A DNA stretch of 64,000 nucleotides from an uncultured Bacteroidales bacterium. Lineage in GTDB: Bacteria > Bacteroidota > Bacteroidia > Bacteroidales > Muribaculaceae. The position numbers and the translations under genes are program-made. The notes below the pieces were generated by a model, which saw nothing but the letters and a program-made list of their open reading frames with translations, had not been told where the DNA came from and ran no database searches. Shown piece after piece: positions 1 through 8,148 of this stretch (position 1 is the stretch's first letter; every line of letters starts with the position of its first letter). The DNA lies in the NCBI GenBank assembly GCA_900542185.1, contig UQMZ01000017.1, positions 4,483 to 68,482 of the forward strand, written 5' to 3'.

Positions 1-675
1 ATACTGCGTCACACCGGCTGCCCGGGCACTAAGAAGATATTCGAGCCCAACTGGTTCGCCACGCGCAATTTCCACGGCCTGTGGTACGAGGACTCCGACC
101 TGCTCGACGATTATCTGCATTACCGCAGCGGCGTCAGCGTGGACGGCTATCTGGAGCGCCTTCGCAAACGCCTGCCCTGGTATTTCCGCCTTACCCCATA
201 TATTCCGGCGTTCGTGTACAAAGCGCTGATGAAGTTCGTGGCCTCGGGCCGTCCAAACGGCACGCTGTCGTGGGTAAAGGAGCGCAACGAGGAGAAGCTG
301 AAGGTCTACTTCGGCGGCTATGATGAATGGCGAAAGATACCCGGCTGGGACAAGGTAAAGGTGGAATTCAGCGAAGATGAACGCAAGCCTGTCCGTCTCA
401 ACCACGGCTACGACGAGAGCAAACCGGAATCGGAGCTGGACATCGACGACATGCGTCAGGCGGCTGAGTATCGCGGCGGCAGATGCCTGTCCGAGACGAT
501 GACGCCGGGCGACCTCGACACCCCGTTGGAATGGGAATGCCACGCCGGCCATCGCTTCACCATGACGCCACGCCTGGTGCTGCTCGGCGGCCACTGGTGT
601 CCCGAGTGCTTCTGCCTCAACGCCGACTACGAGGAAATAGCCCGCCACAACCCCTTCTTCGCCCAGGTGCTGTAA
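1..675 (+). CDS. Unrecognised protein with C-terminal zinc ribbon, 5' end missing
   Basis: The reading frame is open from the first base to the TAA at 673-675, so the start lies before the window and 224 residues are visible. A GTG at 139 could be mistaken for the start, but the frame upstream reads as ordinary protein. The C-terminal part has a Cys-x-x-His and a later Cys-Pro-Glu-Cys pair (WECHAGHRF, then HWCPECF), which looks like a zinc ribbon. The middle has a hydrophobic and aromatic segment (LPWYFRLTPYIPAFVYKAL) that may sit on a membrane or fold as a helix. I do not recognise the family. A strong palindromic terminator follows, so this is the last gene of its transcript. Confidence 0.7.
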   Translation: MLRHTGCPGTKKIFEPNWFATRNFHGLWYEDSDLLDDYLHYRSGVSVDGYLERLRKRLPWYFRLTPYIPAFVYKALMKFVASGRPNGTLSWVKERNEEKLKVYFGGYDEWRKIPGWDKVKVEFSEDERKPVRLNHGYDESKPESELDIDDMRQAAEYRGGRCLSETMTPGDLDTPLEWECHAGHRFTMTPRLVLLGGHWCPECFCLNADYEEIARHNPFFAQVL

Positions 676-711
676 CCCACTTATCAGAACACATATCTAT
701 GTCATAATCAG

Positions 712-735
712 GCCCTGTGAAAATTTTCACAGGGC
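712..735 (+). terminator. Perfect 24-bp palindrome, likely terminator
   Basis: GCCCTGTGAAAA is followed directly by its exact complement TTTTCACAGGGC, 36 bp after the stop of the first gene. The A/T centre would form the loop. Only a weak T-rich tail follows. Confidence 0.6.
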
Positions 736-740
736 TGTAT

Positions 741-772
741 ATTGCATAGTCGCGAATTTTGATGTAATTTTG
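741..772 (+). promoter_or_regulatory. Possible promoter for the PurF-like gene
   Basis: TAATTTTG at 765-772 matches the Bacteroidota -7 consensus TAnnTTTG. A partial -33 element, ATTG, lies at 741-744 with a 20-bp spacer. It would give a leader of about 135 nt that contains the palindromic repeat at 793-886. The -33 match is imperfect. Confidence 0.4.
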
Positions 773-792
773 CCGAAGATTAAGGCAAATGA

Positions 793-886
793 TAGTTTAT
801 AGAGTTTAAAAGTTAAGATAATAGTGTAGACTTTCGTAGTCTTGGCATTCTCTTAACTTTATTCACTTTTTAAACTTTTTAAACTA
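793..886. repeat. AT-rich imperfect palindrome, related to one after recA
   Basis: AAAGTTAAGA at 809-818 pairs exactly with TCTTAACTTT at 851-860. Further out, TAGTTTA..GTTTA at 793-808 pairs with TAAAC..TAAACTA at 871-886 with a few mismatches. The left arm at 812-831 agrees at 18 of 20 positions with one arm of the element at 19893-20010, so this is a dispersed repeat and not a private terminator. It lies in the leader of the PurF-like gene. Confidence 0.6.
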
Positions 887-915
887 TAACTTGAATTAAG
901 GTAGACAACAACAAT

Positions 916-2364
916 ATGGGTGGATTTTTCGGAACAGCGTCTCAAGGGCCCTGCGCTACTGATGTGTTTTACGGCACAGACTATCATTCACACCTCGGCA
1001 CCAAGCGTGCCGGTATGGTGACCTTCGATCCGGAACATGGCTTCAAACGCGCCATTCACAGCATCGAACGTAACTATTTCCGTTCAAAATTCGAGGACGA
1101 ACTCGATTCGTTCTTAGGCAACACCGGATTGGGTGTGATCAGCGACACCGACCCGCAGCCCATCATCGTCAACTCCCACCTGGGACGTTATGCGGTGGTG
1201 ACCGTGGCCAAAATCAACAACATTCGCGAAATAGCCGACAAACTCCTGGAAAAAGGAATGCACTTCAGCGAACTAAGCGCCAACAACATCAACCAGACCG
1301 AGTTAGTGGCGCTGCTGATCAACTTGGGCAAGGATTTCACGGAGGGCATCAACTTAGTGTACAAGAACATCCAGGGCTCGTGCTCGATGCTGATACTGAC
1401 CGAGAACGGCATCATCGCGGCACGCGATTACCTGGGCCGCACTCCTATAGTATTGGGACACAAGGAGGGAGCGTATGCTGCTGCGAGCGAAAGCACGGCG
1501 TTCCCCAACCTTGGCTACGAGCGTCTGCGCGACGTAGGCCCCGGCGAGATAGTGCGTTTCACGGCCGACAGCCTCGAAGTGCTGCAGGCACCGGCACGCC
1601 GCGAGCAGATATGCTCGTTCCTGTGGGTTTACTACGGCTTCCCGACCAGCGACTACGACGGCATCAACGCCGAGGACATGCGCGAGAACTGCGGTTACGC
1701 CATGGGCCGGGAGGACGACACCGAGGCCGACTGCGTATGCGGTATCCCCGACTCGGGCGTTGGCCACGCCTTGGGCTATGCGGCCGGACACGGTATCCCC
1801 TACAAGCGTGCCGTCCTGAAGTTCACCCCGACATGGCCGCGCAGCTTTACGCCCAGCAACCAGTCGCGCCGCGACCTGGTGGCCAAGATGAAGCTGATTC
1901 CCAACCGCGCCATCCTCAAGGACCGCCGCGTGGTGTTCTGCGACGACTCGATAGTACGCGGCACCCAGTTGCGCGACAACGTACATACGTTCTACGAGTG
2001 CGGTGCCAAAGAGGTACATGCGCGTATCTCATGCCCCCCGCTGGTCTACAGTTGCCCGTTCATCGGCTTCACCAGCTCCAAGAGCGATCTGGAGCTGATT
2101 TCACGCCGCATCATACAGAAATTCGAAGGTGATCCCGACGCACACCTTGAGGATTACGCCACCACCGGCTCATGCCGCTACTGCAAGATGGTGAAGGAGA
2201 TAGCCGACCAGCTCGACCTCACCACGCTGCAGTTCAGCAAGCTGGAGACCTTAGTGGAAAGCATCGGCCTCCCCAAGGAACGCCTCTGCACCCACTGCTT
2301 CGACGGCACCGGACTCGACCCCGCGCAGGCCTACGCCGAGGACCACAAGGATAATGAGGATTAA
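916..2364 (+). CDS. PurF-like amidophosphoribosyltransferase homologue without the N-terminal Cys
   Basis: This 482-residue protein resembles glutamine PRPP amidotransferase, which makes phosphoribosylamine in the first step of purine synthesis. Residues 1-230 look like the class II glutaminase (Ntn) domain (FYGTDYHSHLGTKRAG, GSCSMLIL, GRTPIVLG). Residues 235-400 are the phosphoribosyltransferase part, with the PRPP loop VVFCDDSIVRGTQL at about 338-351. The C-terminus has clustered cysteines (CRYCK, LCTHCFDG) that could bind a metal or Fe-S centre. The oddity is the N-terminus MGGFFG: the usual nucleophile Cys after the initiator Met is Gly here, so glutamine hydrolysis by the standard mechanism is not expected. 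It may use ammonia, a separate glutaminase, or have another role. From memory, shorter PurF paralogues of this kind occur in Bacteroides. The family is clear and the exact reaction is not. Confidence 0.75.
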   Translation: MGGFFGTASQGPCATDVFYGTDYHSHLGTKRAGMVTFDPEHGFKRAIHSIERNYFRSKFEDELDSFLGNTGLGVISDTDPQPIIVNSHLGRYAVVTVAKINNIREIADKLLEKGMHFSELSANNINQTELVALLINLGKDFTEGINLVYKNIQGSCSMLILTENGIIAARDYLGRTPIVLGHKEGAYAAASESTAFPNLGYERLRDVGPGEIVRFTADSLEVLQAPARREQICSFLWVYYGFPTSDYDGINAEDMRENCGYAMGREDDTEADCVCGIPDSGVGHALGYAAGHGIPYKRAVLKFTPTWPRSFTPSNQSRRDLVAKMKLIPNRAILKDRRVVFCDDSIVRGTQLRDNVHTFYECGAKEVHARISCPPLVYSCPFIGFTSSKSDLELISRRIIQKFEGDPDAHLEDYATTGSCRYCKMVKEIADQLDLTTLQFSKLETLVESIGLPKERLCTHCFDGTGLDPAQAYAEDHKDNED

Positions 2365-2370
2365 ACCGGT

Positions 2371-2440
2371 TGAGTCCCGATTCATCAGGATTTATCGAGT
2401 TAAATCGAGATTATTCCGGATTAATCGAGAGAATCGAGAT
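2371..2440. repeat. Short degenerate repeats of the GGATTAATCGAG type
   Basis: Several variants of the decamer pair ATCAGGATTTATCGAG / CCGGATTAATCGAG occur in a row directly after the PurF-like stop codon. The same kind of sequence occurs as a clean 20-bp tandem after pgi at 24934-24977, which suggests a dispersed intergenic repeat family. Confidence 0.45.
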
Positions 2441-2455
2441 AAAAATTAAAATTCA

Positions 2456-2487
2456 AAGGGTGTGCGGGACGAATCCTGCACACCCTT
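2456..2487. terminator. Hairpin between convergent genes, likely bidirectional terminator
   Basis: GGGTGTGC at 2458-2465 pairs with GCACACCC at 2478-2485, with flanking AA/TT extending the stem. It lies between the PurF-like gene on the + strand and the small gene on the - strand, so it may stop both. Confidence 0.6.
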
Positions 2488-2556
2488 GAAAATTTTGTCT
2501 AATTTTGGGTTTGGTTCCCGGCTGTCAGTGGGCCGTCGGAAACCGGTGGGTCAGGC

Positions 2557-2649
2557 TTAGAAGCGGAAGCCGCGGCACTTGTCGATATCGCCGTAGGCTT
2601 CGGCACAACATTCGAAGTAAGCCTTGATCAGATGTTTCAAACTTTTCAT
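2557..2649 (-). CDS. Small 30-residue protein with strong Shine-Dalgarno site
   Basis: On the minus strand, ATG at 2649-2647 opens a 30-codon frame ending in TAA at 2557. The product starts MKSLKHLIKAYFECCAEA and ends DKCRGFRF. It is basic, with an amphipathic helical look in the first half and three cysteines (14, 15 and 25). It is supported by a near-perfect ribosome binding site, GGAAAGGAGA, ending 6 nt before the ATG, which is uncommon in Bacteroidota where Shine-Dalgarno signals are usually weak. A hairpin at 2456-2487 follows the stop. I do not recognise the family and assign no function. It lies downstream of, and co-directional with, the flippase gene, but a 173-bp gap suggests its own transcript. 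Confidence 0.5.
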   Translation of the reverse strand: MKSLKHLIKAYFECCAEAYGDIDKCRGFRF

Positions 2650-2664
2650 AATCTGTCTCCTTTC

Positions 2665-2712
2665 CTAATTAAGTCCTCCCTTGATCATCGCCTCCGGTGC
2701 CGGCACCTTCAT
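2665..2712 (-). other. Possible 15-codon leader ORF before the small gene
   Basis: ATG at 2712 on the minus strand opens MKVPAPEAMIKGGLN followed by TAG at 2665, 15 nt before the 30-codon gene. An internal ATG in the same frame is preceded by GGAGG. The palindrome GGTGCCGGCACC at 2696-2707 lies within it. It could be a translated leader or chance. Nothing beyond position supports it. Confidence 0.2.
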
Positions 2713-2822
2713 GGGCCGATTCCCGCAGTCGGACGTTATTATTACAGGTTTAGTAGTTTAAACTACATCAATAAAACGCCTCAAATTATAAAAAGTTGTG
2801 AAAAATATGTTTTATAACATTG

Positions 2823-4355
2823 TTATTTAACATTTCTATGCGTCAATCGGCGCAACATCGGACTGATTTTCGGCACATCCTCGAACGTACAGACGATGCC
2901 TAAGTATACTATAAGCATCAGAATGCGAGTCATATATACCAGCCACATCGCGAACACCTGCTCCAAATAAGCTCCGGCGATGTATAAAACGGCCGCCAAC
3001 AGCGTGTACAGGGCCAGTCTGCCGGTCTGATACGGTATTGGATAATATTTCCGGCCCACGAAGTAGCTTATCACCATCACCGAGAAGTAGGATATCAGCG
3101 CGGCGAATGCCGAGCCTATGTATCCGTTCGGTATGCCGATGGCCGGTACGAGCCACAGGTTCAGTCCCAACATCAGCACGAAACATATCAGCGACATATA
3201 CATGCCCCACTCGGTGCGGTCGGTCACCTTATACCATACCGACAGATTGAAGAACACTCCGAAGCAGAGTTCGGCAATCATCATCACGGGCACCACCTCC
3301 AGGCCGGGCCAGTAGGCCGGAGCCACAAAATGCTTGATGACAGGGAGGAAATACATCACGCCGAGGAAGATGAACAGTCCGAATATGACGAAAAACTTCA
3401 TTGCGTCGGCATACGACTGCAGCTTCGACTCGCCGTCGTTCCTGACCTGGGCGAAGATAAACGGCTCGTAGGCATATCGGAACGCCTGTGTGAACATCAC
3501 CATCACGATGGCTATCTTGATGTTGGCGCCGTAGATGCCTACCATGGACTGCGCGGCCGCCTCGTTGCCACGGAACAGATAGGGTATGATGAGCTGTCCC
3601 ATGTTCTGGCTCAGGATTCCGGCGATGCCTAAAATAAGGAGCGGCCAGGAATAATGCAGCATCTTCTTCAGCAACGCGCTGTCGAAACGGAACTTATGCT
3701 GCATAATCTCAGGCATCAGCAACAGCAACACGGTCAACGTGGCTATCATGTTGGCCAGGAAAATCCAGCCTATTCCGAATGCCTCGCCACCCAACGGGGC
3801 GTAGAACCAGTTGACCAGCCACCCGGCGCCGCTGTCGGCAAGAGCGGGACAGCCCTTGAGGAACAACAGGTTGAGCGCGATGGTCAGCCCCACGTTCAGC
3901 AGCTTTATGCCCGCGAACCGGTATGCTTTCTTCTTATATCTAAGGTATGCGAACGGGATGTTGGTGAACGCGTCTATTGCGACGATCACGCCCATCATCC
4001 ACACGAACAGCGTCTTGCCGGGCAAGAGCATGGCCCGCGACACCGGCTGCCCGAACAATGTGATGAGCACGATGAACAGTAGCGACGTGGTACCTACGGA
4101 TATCAGCGACGTGGTGTAGACCTTCTCCGGATCCTTCGCGCCGTTGGCAAACCGGAAGAAGCCGGTCTCCATGCCGTAGTTAAGAATCACCAGCGCCACG
4201 GCGGTGAATGAATAGAGGTAGCTTACCACACCGTATTCCTCGGTGGGGAAGATATAGACGTACAGCGGGACGAGACACCAGTTCAGGAATCGTCCTATGA
4301 TGCTTGACAGGCCGTAAACGGCCGTCTCTTTAGCCAGGGATTTTATACCAGCCAT
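2823..4355 (-). CDS. Polysaccharide/lipid-linked oligosaccharide flippase (Wzx/MATE-like)
   Basis: This 510-residue, highly hydrophobic protein has about 14 predicted membrane helices in pairs. It has the N-terminal pattern of the polysaccharide-transport branch of the MOP superfamily: an amphipathic KSLAKETAVYGLSSIIGRFLNWCLVPLY followed by an EEYGVVSYLYS segment. Family members flip undecaprenyl-linked sugars across the inner membrane for capsule, O-antigen or protein glycosylation. The specific glycan cannot be told from sequence. It is 80 bp downstream of ruvB on the same strand, separated by the G-run tract at 4383-4431. No glycosyltransferase cluster adjoins it, so it is likely a conserved stand-alone flippase. 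Confidence 0.8.
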   Translation of the reverse strand: MAGIKSLAKETAVYGLSSIIGRFLNWCLVPLYVYIFPTEEYGVVSYLYSFTAVALVILNYGMETGFFRFANGAKDPEKVYTTSLISVGTTSLLFIVLITLFGQPVSRAMLLPGKTLFVWMMGVIVAIDAFTNIPFAYLRYKKKAYRFAGIKLLNVGLTIALNLLFLKGCPALADSGAGWLVNWFYAPLGGEAFGIGWIFLANMIATLTVLLLLMPEIMQHKFRFDSALLKKMLHYSWPLLILGIAGILSQNMGQLIIPYLFRGNEAAAQSMVGIYGANIKIAIVMVMFTQAFRYAYEPFIFAQVRNDGESKLQSYADAMKFFVIFGLFIFLGVMYFLPVIKHFVAPAYWPGLEVVPVMMIAELCFGVFFNLSVWYKVTDRTEWGMYMSLICFVLMLGLNLWLVPAIGIPNGYIGSAFAALISYFSVMVISYFVGRKYYPIPYQTGRLALYTLLAAVLYIAGAYLEQVFAMWLVYMTRILMLIVYLGIVCTFEDVPKISPMLRRLTHRNVK

Positions 4356-4382
4356 GATTAGTCAGAAGTCAGGGTTATGAAT

Positions 4383-4431
4383 GGGAGGAGTGGGAGGAGT
4401 GGGAAATTTGGGAAAATTGGGAGGCGAGGGG
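4383..4431. repeat. Six G-runs with exact 9-bp spacing, G-quadruplex candidate
   Basis: On the + strand GGG starts at 4383, 4392, 4401, 4410, 4419 and 4428 (the last is GGGG), each separated by six purine-rich or A/T bases. Runs and loops fit the usual intramolecular quadruplex pattern. The tract fills the gap between ruvB and the flippase gene, both transcribed from the other strand, so the G-rich strand is the template strand. Confidence 0.6.
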
Positions 4432-4435
4432 AAGG

Positions 4436-5482
4436 TCAGTCAAAGAGCGAGGCCGCGCCGGGTTGGTTTGACACGCCGGGGCGGGTGCGGTTCAGGTGGG
4501 TGTAAGCTAAGTCGGTCACCTCGCGGCCGCGCAGGGTGCGCTGCATGAAGCCCTCCTTGATAAGGAACGGCTCGTACACCTCCTCGATAGTACCAGAGTC
4601 CTCGCCGATGGCCGTGGCTATGGTGTTCAGTCCCACGGGGCCACCCTTGAACTTGTCGATTACCGTAGCCAAGATCTTGTTGTCAATCTCGTCCAGGCCG
4701 TAACGGTCTATATGAAGGGCCTCGAGGGCATGGCGCGTGATGGGGAGGTCGATGACGCCCGAGCCCTTCACCATGGCGAAGTCGCGCACACGGCGCAGCA
4801 GCGAGTTGGCTATACGCGGCGTGCCGCGGCTGCGCAATGCAATTTCGGTGGCCGCCTCAGAGTCGATGTCTATCTTCAGCAGGCGCGCCGAACGTTTCAC
4901 GATGCTCTGCAACATCTCGTGGCCGTAATACTCCAAGTGACAGTTTATGCCGAAACGGGCTCGCAACGGGGCCGTAAGGTTGCCGCTGCGGGTAGTGGCT
5001 CCTATCAACGTGAAGGGTGAGATCTGCAGCTGCACGCTCTTGGCTCCGGGGCCTTTGTCAAGCAGGATGTCTATGCGAAAATCCTCCATGGCCGAGTAGA
5101 GGTATTCCTCCACCACGGGGTGCAGACGGTGGATCTCGTCTATGAAAAGCACGTCGTGCGGTTCCAGCGACATCAGGATGCCCGCCAAGTCGCCCGGCTT
5201 GTCCAGTATAGGGCCGGATGTGGTTTTGAATCCCACGTGCAGTTCGTTGGCTATGATGTTGGAGAGGGTGGTCTTGCCCAGTCCCGGAGGGCCGTGCAGC
5301 AGGGTGTGGTCGAGGCTGTCGCCGCGCATCCGGGCCGCCTGCACGAACACGCGCAGGTTCTCCACGATGTCGGGCTGTCCGCGGAAATCGTCGAAACGGA
5401 GCGGACGCAACGCCCGCTCTATGTCCTTTTCCGCGCCCTGAGGCTCCATACTCTCCTCGCGTATGTCGAAATCTTCTTCCAT
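4436..5482 (-). CDS. ruvB: Holliday junction branch migration ATPase RuvB
   Basis: This 348-residue AAA+ motor drives branch migration of Holliday junctions with RuvA and hands them to RuvC. It shows the Walker A motif GPPGLGKTT at residues 64-72, Walker B with LFIDEIH at about 114-120, the sensor GATTRSG with following LRARFG arginine region, and the C-terminal winged-helix domain with GGPVGLNTIA and the EPFLIKEGFMQRTLRGR end typical of RuvB. Length is normal. The start is the ATG at 5482. A TAAATTTG element (5494-5487, minus strand) ends only 4 bp before it, so the transcript may have almost no leader. Operon with the flippase gene is possible but the gap holds an unusual G-run tract. Confidence 0.96.
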   Translation of the reverse strand: MEEDFDIREESMEPQGAEKDIERALRPLRFDDFRGQPDIVENLRVFVQAARMRGDSLDHTLLHGPPGLGKTTLSNIIANELHVGFKTTSGPILDKPGDLAGILMSLEPHDVLFIDEIHRLHPVVEEYLYSAMEDFRIDILLDKGPGAKSVQLQISPFTLIGATTRSGNLTAPLRARFGINCHLEYYGHEMLQSIVKRSARLLKIDIDSEAATEIALRSRGTPRIANSLLRRVRDFAMVKGSGVIDLPITRHALEALHIDRYGLDEIDNKILATVIDKFKGGPVGLNTIATAIGEDSGTIEEVYEPFLIKEGFMQRTLRGREVTDLAYTHLNRTRPGVSNQPGAASLFD

Positions 5483-5572
5483 ACCGCAAATTTAGCTATT
5501 TTTTTTGGATGTAGCCTTATGTATGTTTCAGAAGTTTAAGAAACTGATTTTTGGGGTCAGAAAAAATTGATA

Positions 5573-5604
5573 TTTGGGGAAATAACGGATTTTTTGTATT
5601 TTTG
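5573..5604 (+). promoter_or_regulatory. Promoter of pheT
   Basis: TTTG at 5573-5576, 20 bp, then TATTTTTG at 5597-5604 matches the Bacteroidota sigma-ABfr consensus on both elements. Transcription should begin near 5611, leaving a leader of roughly 14 nt before the ATG at 5625. Confidence 0.75.
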
Positions 5605-5624
5605 CAGATTGAAAAAACTTGGAC

Positions 5625-8114
5625 ATGAACATATCATATAAATGGCTGGAACGGTACATAGCCGTAGACCGTGAGCCGCGCGACTTGGCGGCGACATTGA
5701 CATCGACAGGACTGGAGTGCGACACAGTTGAGGAAGTGGAGAGCATCCGCGGCGGACTCCGCGGCATCGTCATAGGCAAAGTGCTTAGCTGCGAGGCACA
5801 TCCGGATTCCGACCATCTTCATGTCACCCGCGTGGACCTGGGAGGCGAGGAACCCGTGACCATAGTGTGCGGCGCGCCGAACGTGGCGGCCGGCCAGACC
5901 GTGGTTGTGGCCACCGTGGGCGCCGTGCTGTATGACGGCGACAAGGAATTCAAGATCAAGAAATCGAAACTTCGCGGCGTGGAATCCAACGGAATGATCT
6001 GCGCCGAGGACGAGATTGGCATAGGCACTGACCATGCCGGCATCATCGTGCTGCCCGACGGCATCAGGCCTGGCACGCCGGCGGCCGAATACTACGGGCT
6101 GTCGAGCGACTGGTGCCTGGAGGTGGAGCTTACGCCCAACCGCGTGGACGCCGCCAGCCATTACGGCGTGGCCCGCGACCTCAAGGCAAAGCAATGGTGC
6201 GAGATAGCCTGCGGACAGAAAGAGGCCGAATATCCCGAAATATCGCTGCCCGACGTCAGCGCCTTCCGCACCGACCGTCCCGACGGCGCCGTCAAGGTCA
6301 GCGTCGAGGACCGTCAGGGATGCCCCCGCTATTCGGGCGTCACCATCCGCGGCGTCAAGGTGGCCGAGTCGCCCCAGTGGCTGAAGGACCTGCTCAACGC
6401 CGTGGGCCAGCGTCCCATCAACAACATAGTGGACATCACCAACTTCGTGCTGCTTGGCATAGGCCAGCCGCTGCACTGCTTCGACCTCAGCAAGGTCAAG
6501 GGTGAGGAGATTGTGGTGCGCACCTGTCCGGCCGGAACCAAGTTTACCACCCTCGACGGCGTGGAGCGCACGCTGAACGAGGCCGACCTGATGATATGCG
6601 ACGCCGAGAAGCCCATGTGCATCGCCGGCGTGTTCGGCGGTCTTGACAGCGGCGTGACGGACACCACGACCGACGTGTTCATCGAGAGCGCCTGGTTCAA
6701 CTCCACGCGCATCCGCCGCACGGCACGCCGCCACGGCCTGAGCACCGACGCCTCGTTCCGCTACGAGCGCGGCACCGACCCCAACATCACCCTTTACGCC
6801 GCGCGCTTAGCCGCAGTGCTGATTCAGCAAATGGCCGGCGGCGAAATCTGCGGCGACCTCACCGACATATATCCCGAACCCGTCAGCCCCGTGCAGCTCG
6901 ACTTCTCGCTGAAGTACTGCAATGGCCTGATAGGCTACGACATACCGCGCGACATCGTCATCACCATACTGCGCGCGCTCGAGTTCGGCGTGACGGAGAC
7001 ATCCGACGCCGACGTGCTGCAGCTCACGGTGCCCACCTACCGCGTGGACGTGACCCGTCCCTGCGACGTGGTGGAGGAAGTGCTGCGCATCTACGGCTAC
7101 AACAACATCGCCATCCCCGAGCGCACCACCGTGGCCCTGTCGCAGCCCGGCGACCCCGACCTGTCCAACTCGCTGCAGCAGACCGTCAGCAACCAGCTCA
7201 GCGCCGAGGGTTTCAACGAGATACTGAATAACTCGCTCACATCACTCTCCTACTACGAGACGCTGGAGCAGATGAACGCCGACCGTTGCGTCAAGGTGCT
7301 TAACCCGCTGAGCCGCGAACTCTCCGTGATGCGCCAGACACTGCTGTTCGGCGGCTTAGAGTCGATAGCGCACAATGTGAAGCGCCGCTCCTCGGGCCTC
7401 CGCTTCTACGAGTTCGGCAACGTCTACGCCAAGGATCCGGCCAAGGAATCGACCAAGGAGCGTCCGTTGGCACCCTACACCGAGCGCATGGAGCTTGCCC
7501 TGTGGATTACGGGCAACAAGGCCGACGCGACATGGAACGCACCGGCCATGGAGAACAGCGTGTACGAGATGCGCGGCGTGGTAGACGCATTGCTGCGCCG
7601 CCTGGGCATCGACCCGCAGACACTCACTGCCGTGCAGGGCGAAGACGAGATATTCAGTGCCAAGATCAACCTGATGAGCCGTCAGGGCAACTGCGTGGCC
7701 GCACTGGGACTGGTGCGCCGCAAGCTGCTGCACGCGTTCGACATCGATCAGCCCGTGGTGTACGCCTGCATGGACTGGAAGACGGTGTTCGGCATGGCGC
7801 GCAAGAACGTGGTGGAATTCGCCGAGCTGCCCAAGACGCAGGGCGTGGACCGCGACCTGGCGCTGTTGGTGGACCGCGCCGTGAAGTTCGCCGACATCGA
7901 GGCCGCCGCACGCAAGGCCGGCGGCAAGCTGCTTAAGAGCGTGCGCCTGTTCGACGTGTACGAAGGCGACAAGCTCCCCGCCGGCAAGAAATCGTACGCC
8001 GTGTCGATGGTGCTGCAGGATCCCGAAAAGACCCTGAACGACAAGCAGATCGAAGCGATAATGAACAAGATCGTCGGCAGCCTGAAGCATACCGTAGGCG
8101 CCGAACTGAGATAA
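5625..8114 (+). CDS. pheT: Phenylalanine-tRNA ligase beta subunit
   Basis: The beta subunit of the heterotetrameric synthetase that charges tRNA-Phe. The protein has the usual order: N-terminal MNISYKWLERYI, a tRNA-binding EMAP/OB domain at about 40-150 (HPDSDHLHVTRVDLG, IVCGAPNV), the B3/B4 editing region at about 210-400 (INNIVDITNFVLLGIGQPLHCFD, RYERGTDPN), B5 at about 405-475, the catalytic-like core, and a C-terminal ferredoxin-fold anticodon-binding domain (VDRDLALLVD). At 829 residues it is full length. I chose the ATG at 5625 over an in-frame TTG at 5619 because family members start MNISY and the TTG would fall almost at the predicted transcript start. yebC follows 34 bp later. The alpha subunit gene is not nearby. 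Confidence 0.96.
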   Translation: MNISYKWLERYIAVDREPRDLAATLTSTGLECDTVEEVESIRGGLRGIVIGKVLSCEAHPDSDHLHVTRVDLGGEEPVTIVCGAPNVAAGQTVVVATVGAVLYDGDKEFKIKKSKLRGVESNGMICAEDEIGIGTDHAGIIVLPDGIRPGTPAAEYYGLSSDWCLEVELTPNRVDAASHYGVARDLKAKQWCEIACGQKEAEYPEISLPDVSAFRTDRPDGAVKVSVEDRQGCPRYSGVTIRGVKVAESPQWLKDLLNAVGQRPINNIVDITNFVLLGIGQPLHCFDLSKVKGEEIVVRTCPAGTKFTTLDGVERTLNEADLMICDAEKPMCIAGVFGGLDSGVTDTTTDVFIESAWFNSTRIRRTARRHGLSTDASFRYERGTDPNITLYAARLAAVLIQQMAGGEICGDLTDIYPEPVSPVQLDFSLKYCNGLIGYDIPRDIVITILRALEFGVTETSDADVLQLTVPTYRVDVTRPCDVVEEVLRIYGYNNIAIPERTTVALSQPGDPDLSNSLQQTVSNQLSAEGFNEILNNSLTSLSYYETLEQMNADRCVKVLNPLSRELSVMRQTLLFGGLESIAHNVKRRSSGLRFYEFGNVYAKDPAKESTKERPLAPYTERMELALWITGNKADATWNAPAMENSVYEMRGVVDALLRRLGIDPQTLTAVQGEDEIFSAKINLMSRQGNCVAALGLVRRKLLHAFDIDQPVVYACMDWKTVFGMARKNVVEFAELPKTQGVDRDLALLVDRAVKFADIEAAARKAGGKLLKSVRLFDVYEGDKLPAGKKSYAVSMVLQDPEKTLNDKQIEAIMNKIVGSLKHTVGAELR

Positions 8115-8148
8115 AATTAAGACAGAATAATATAGCAACATAAACCAA

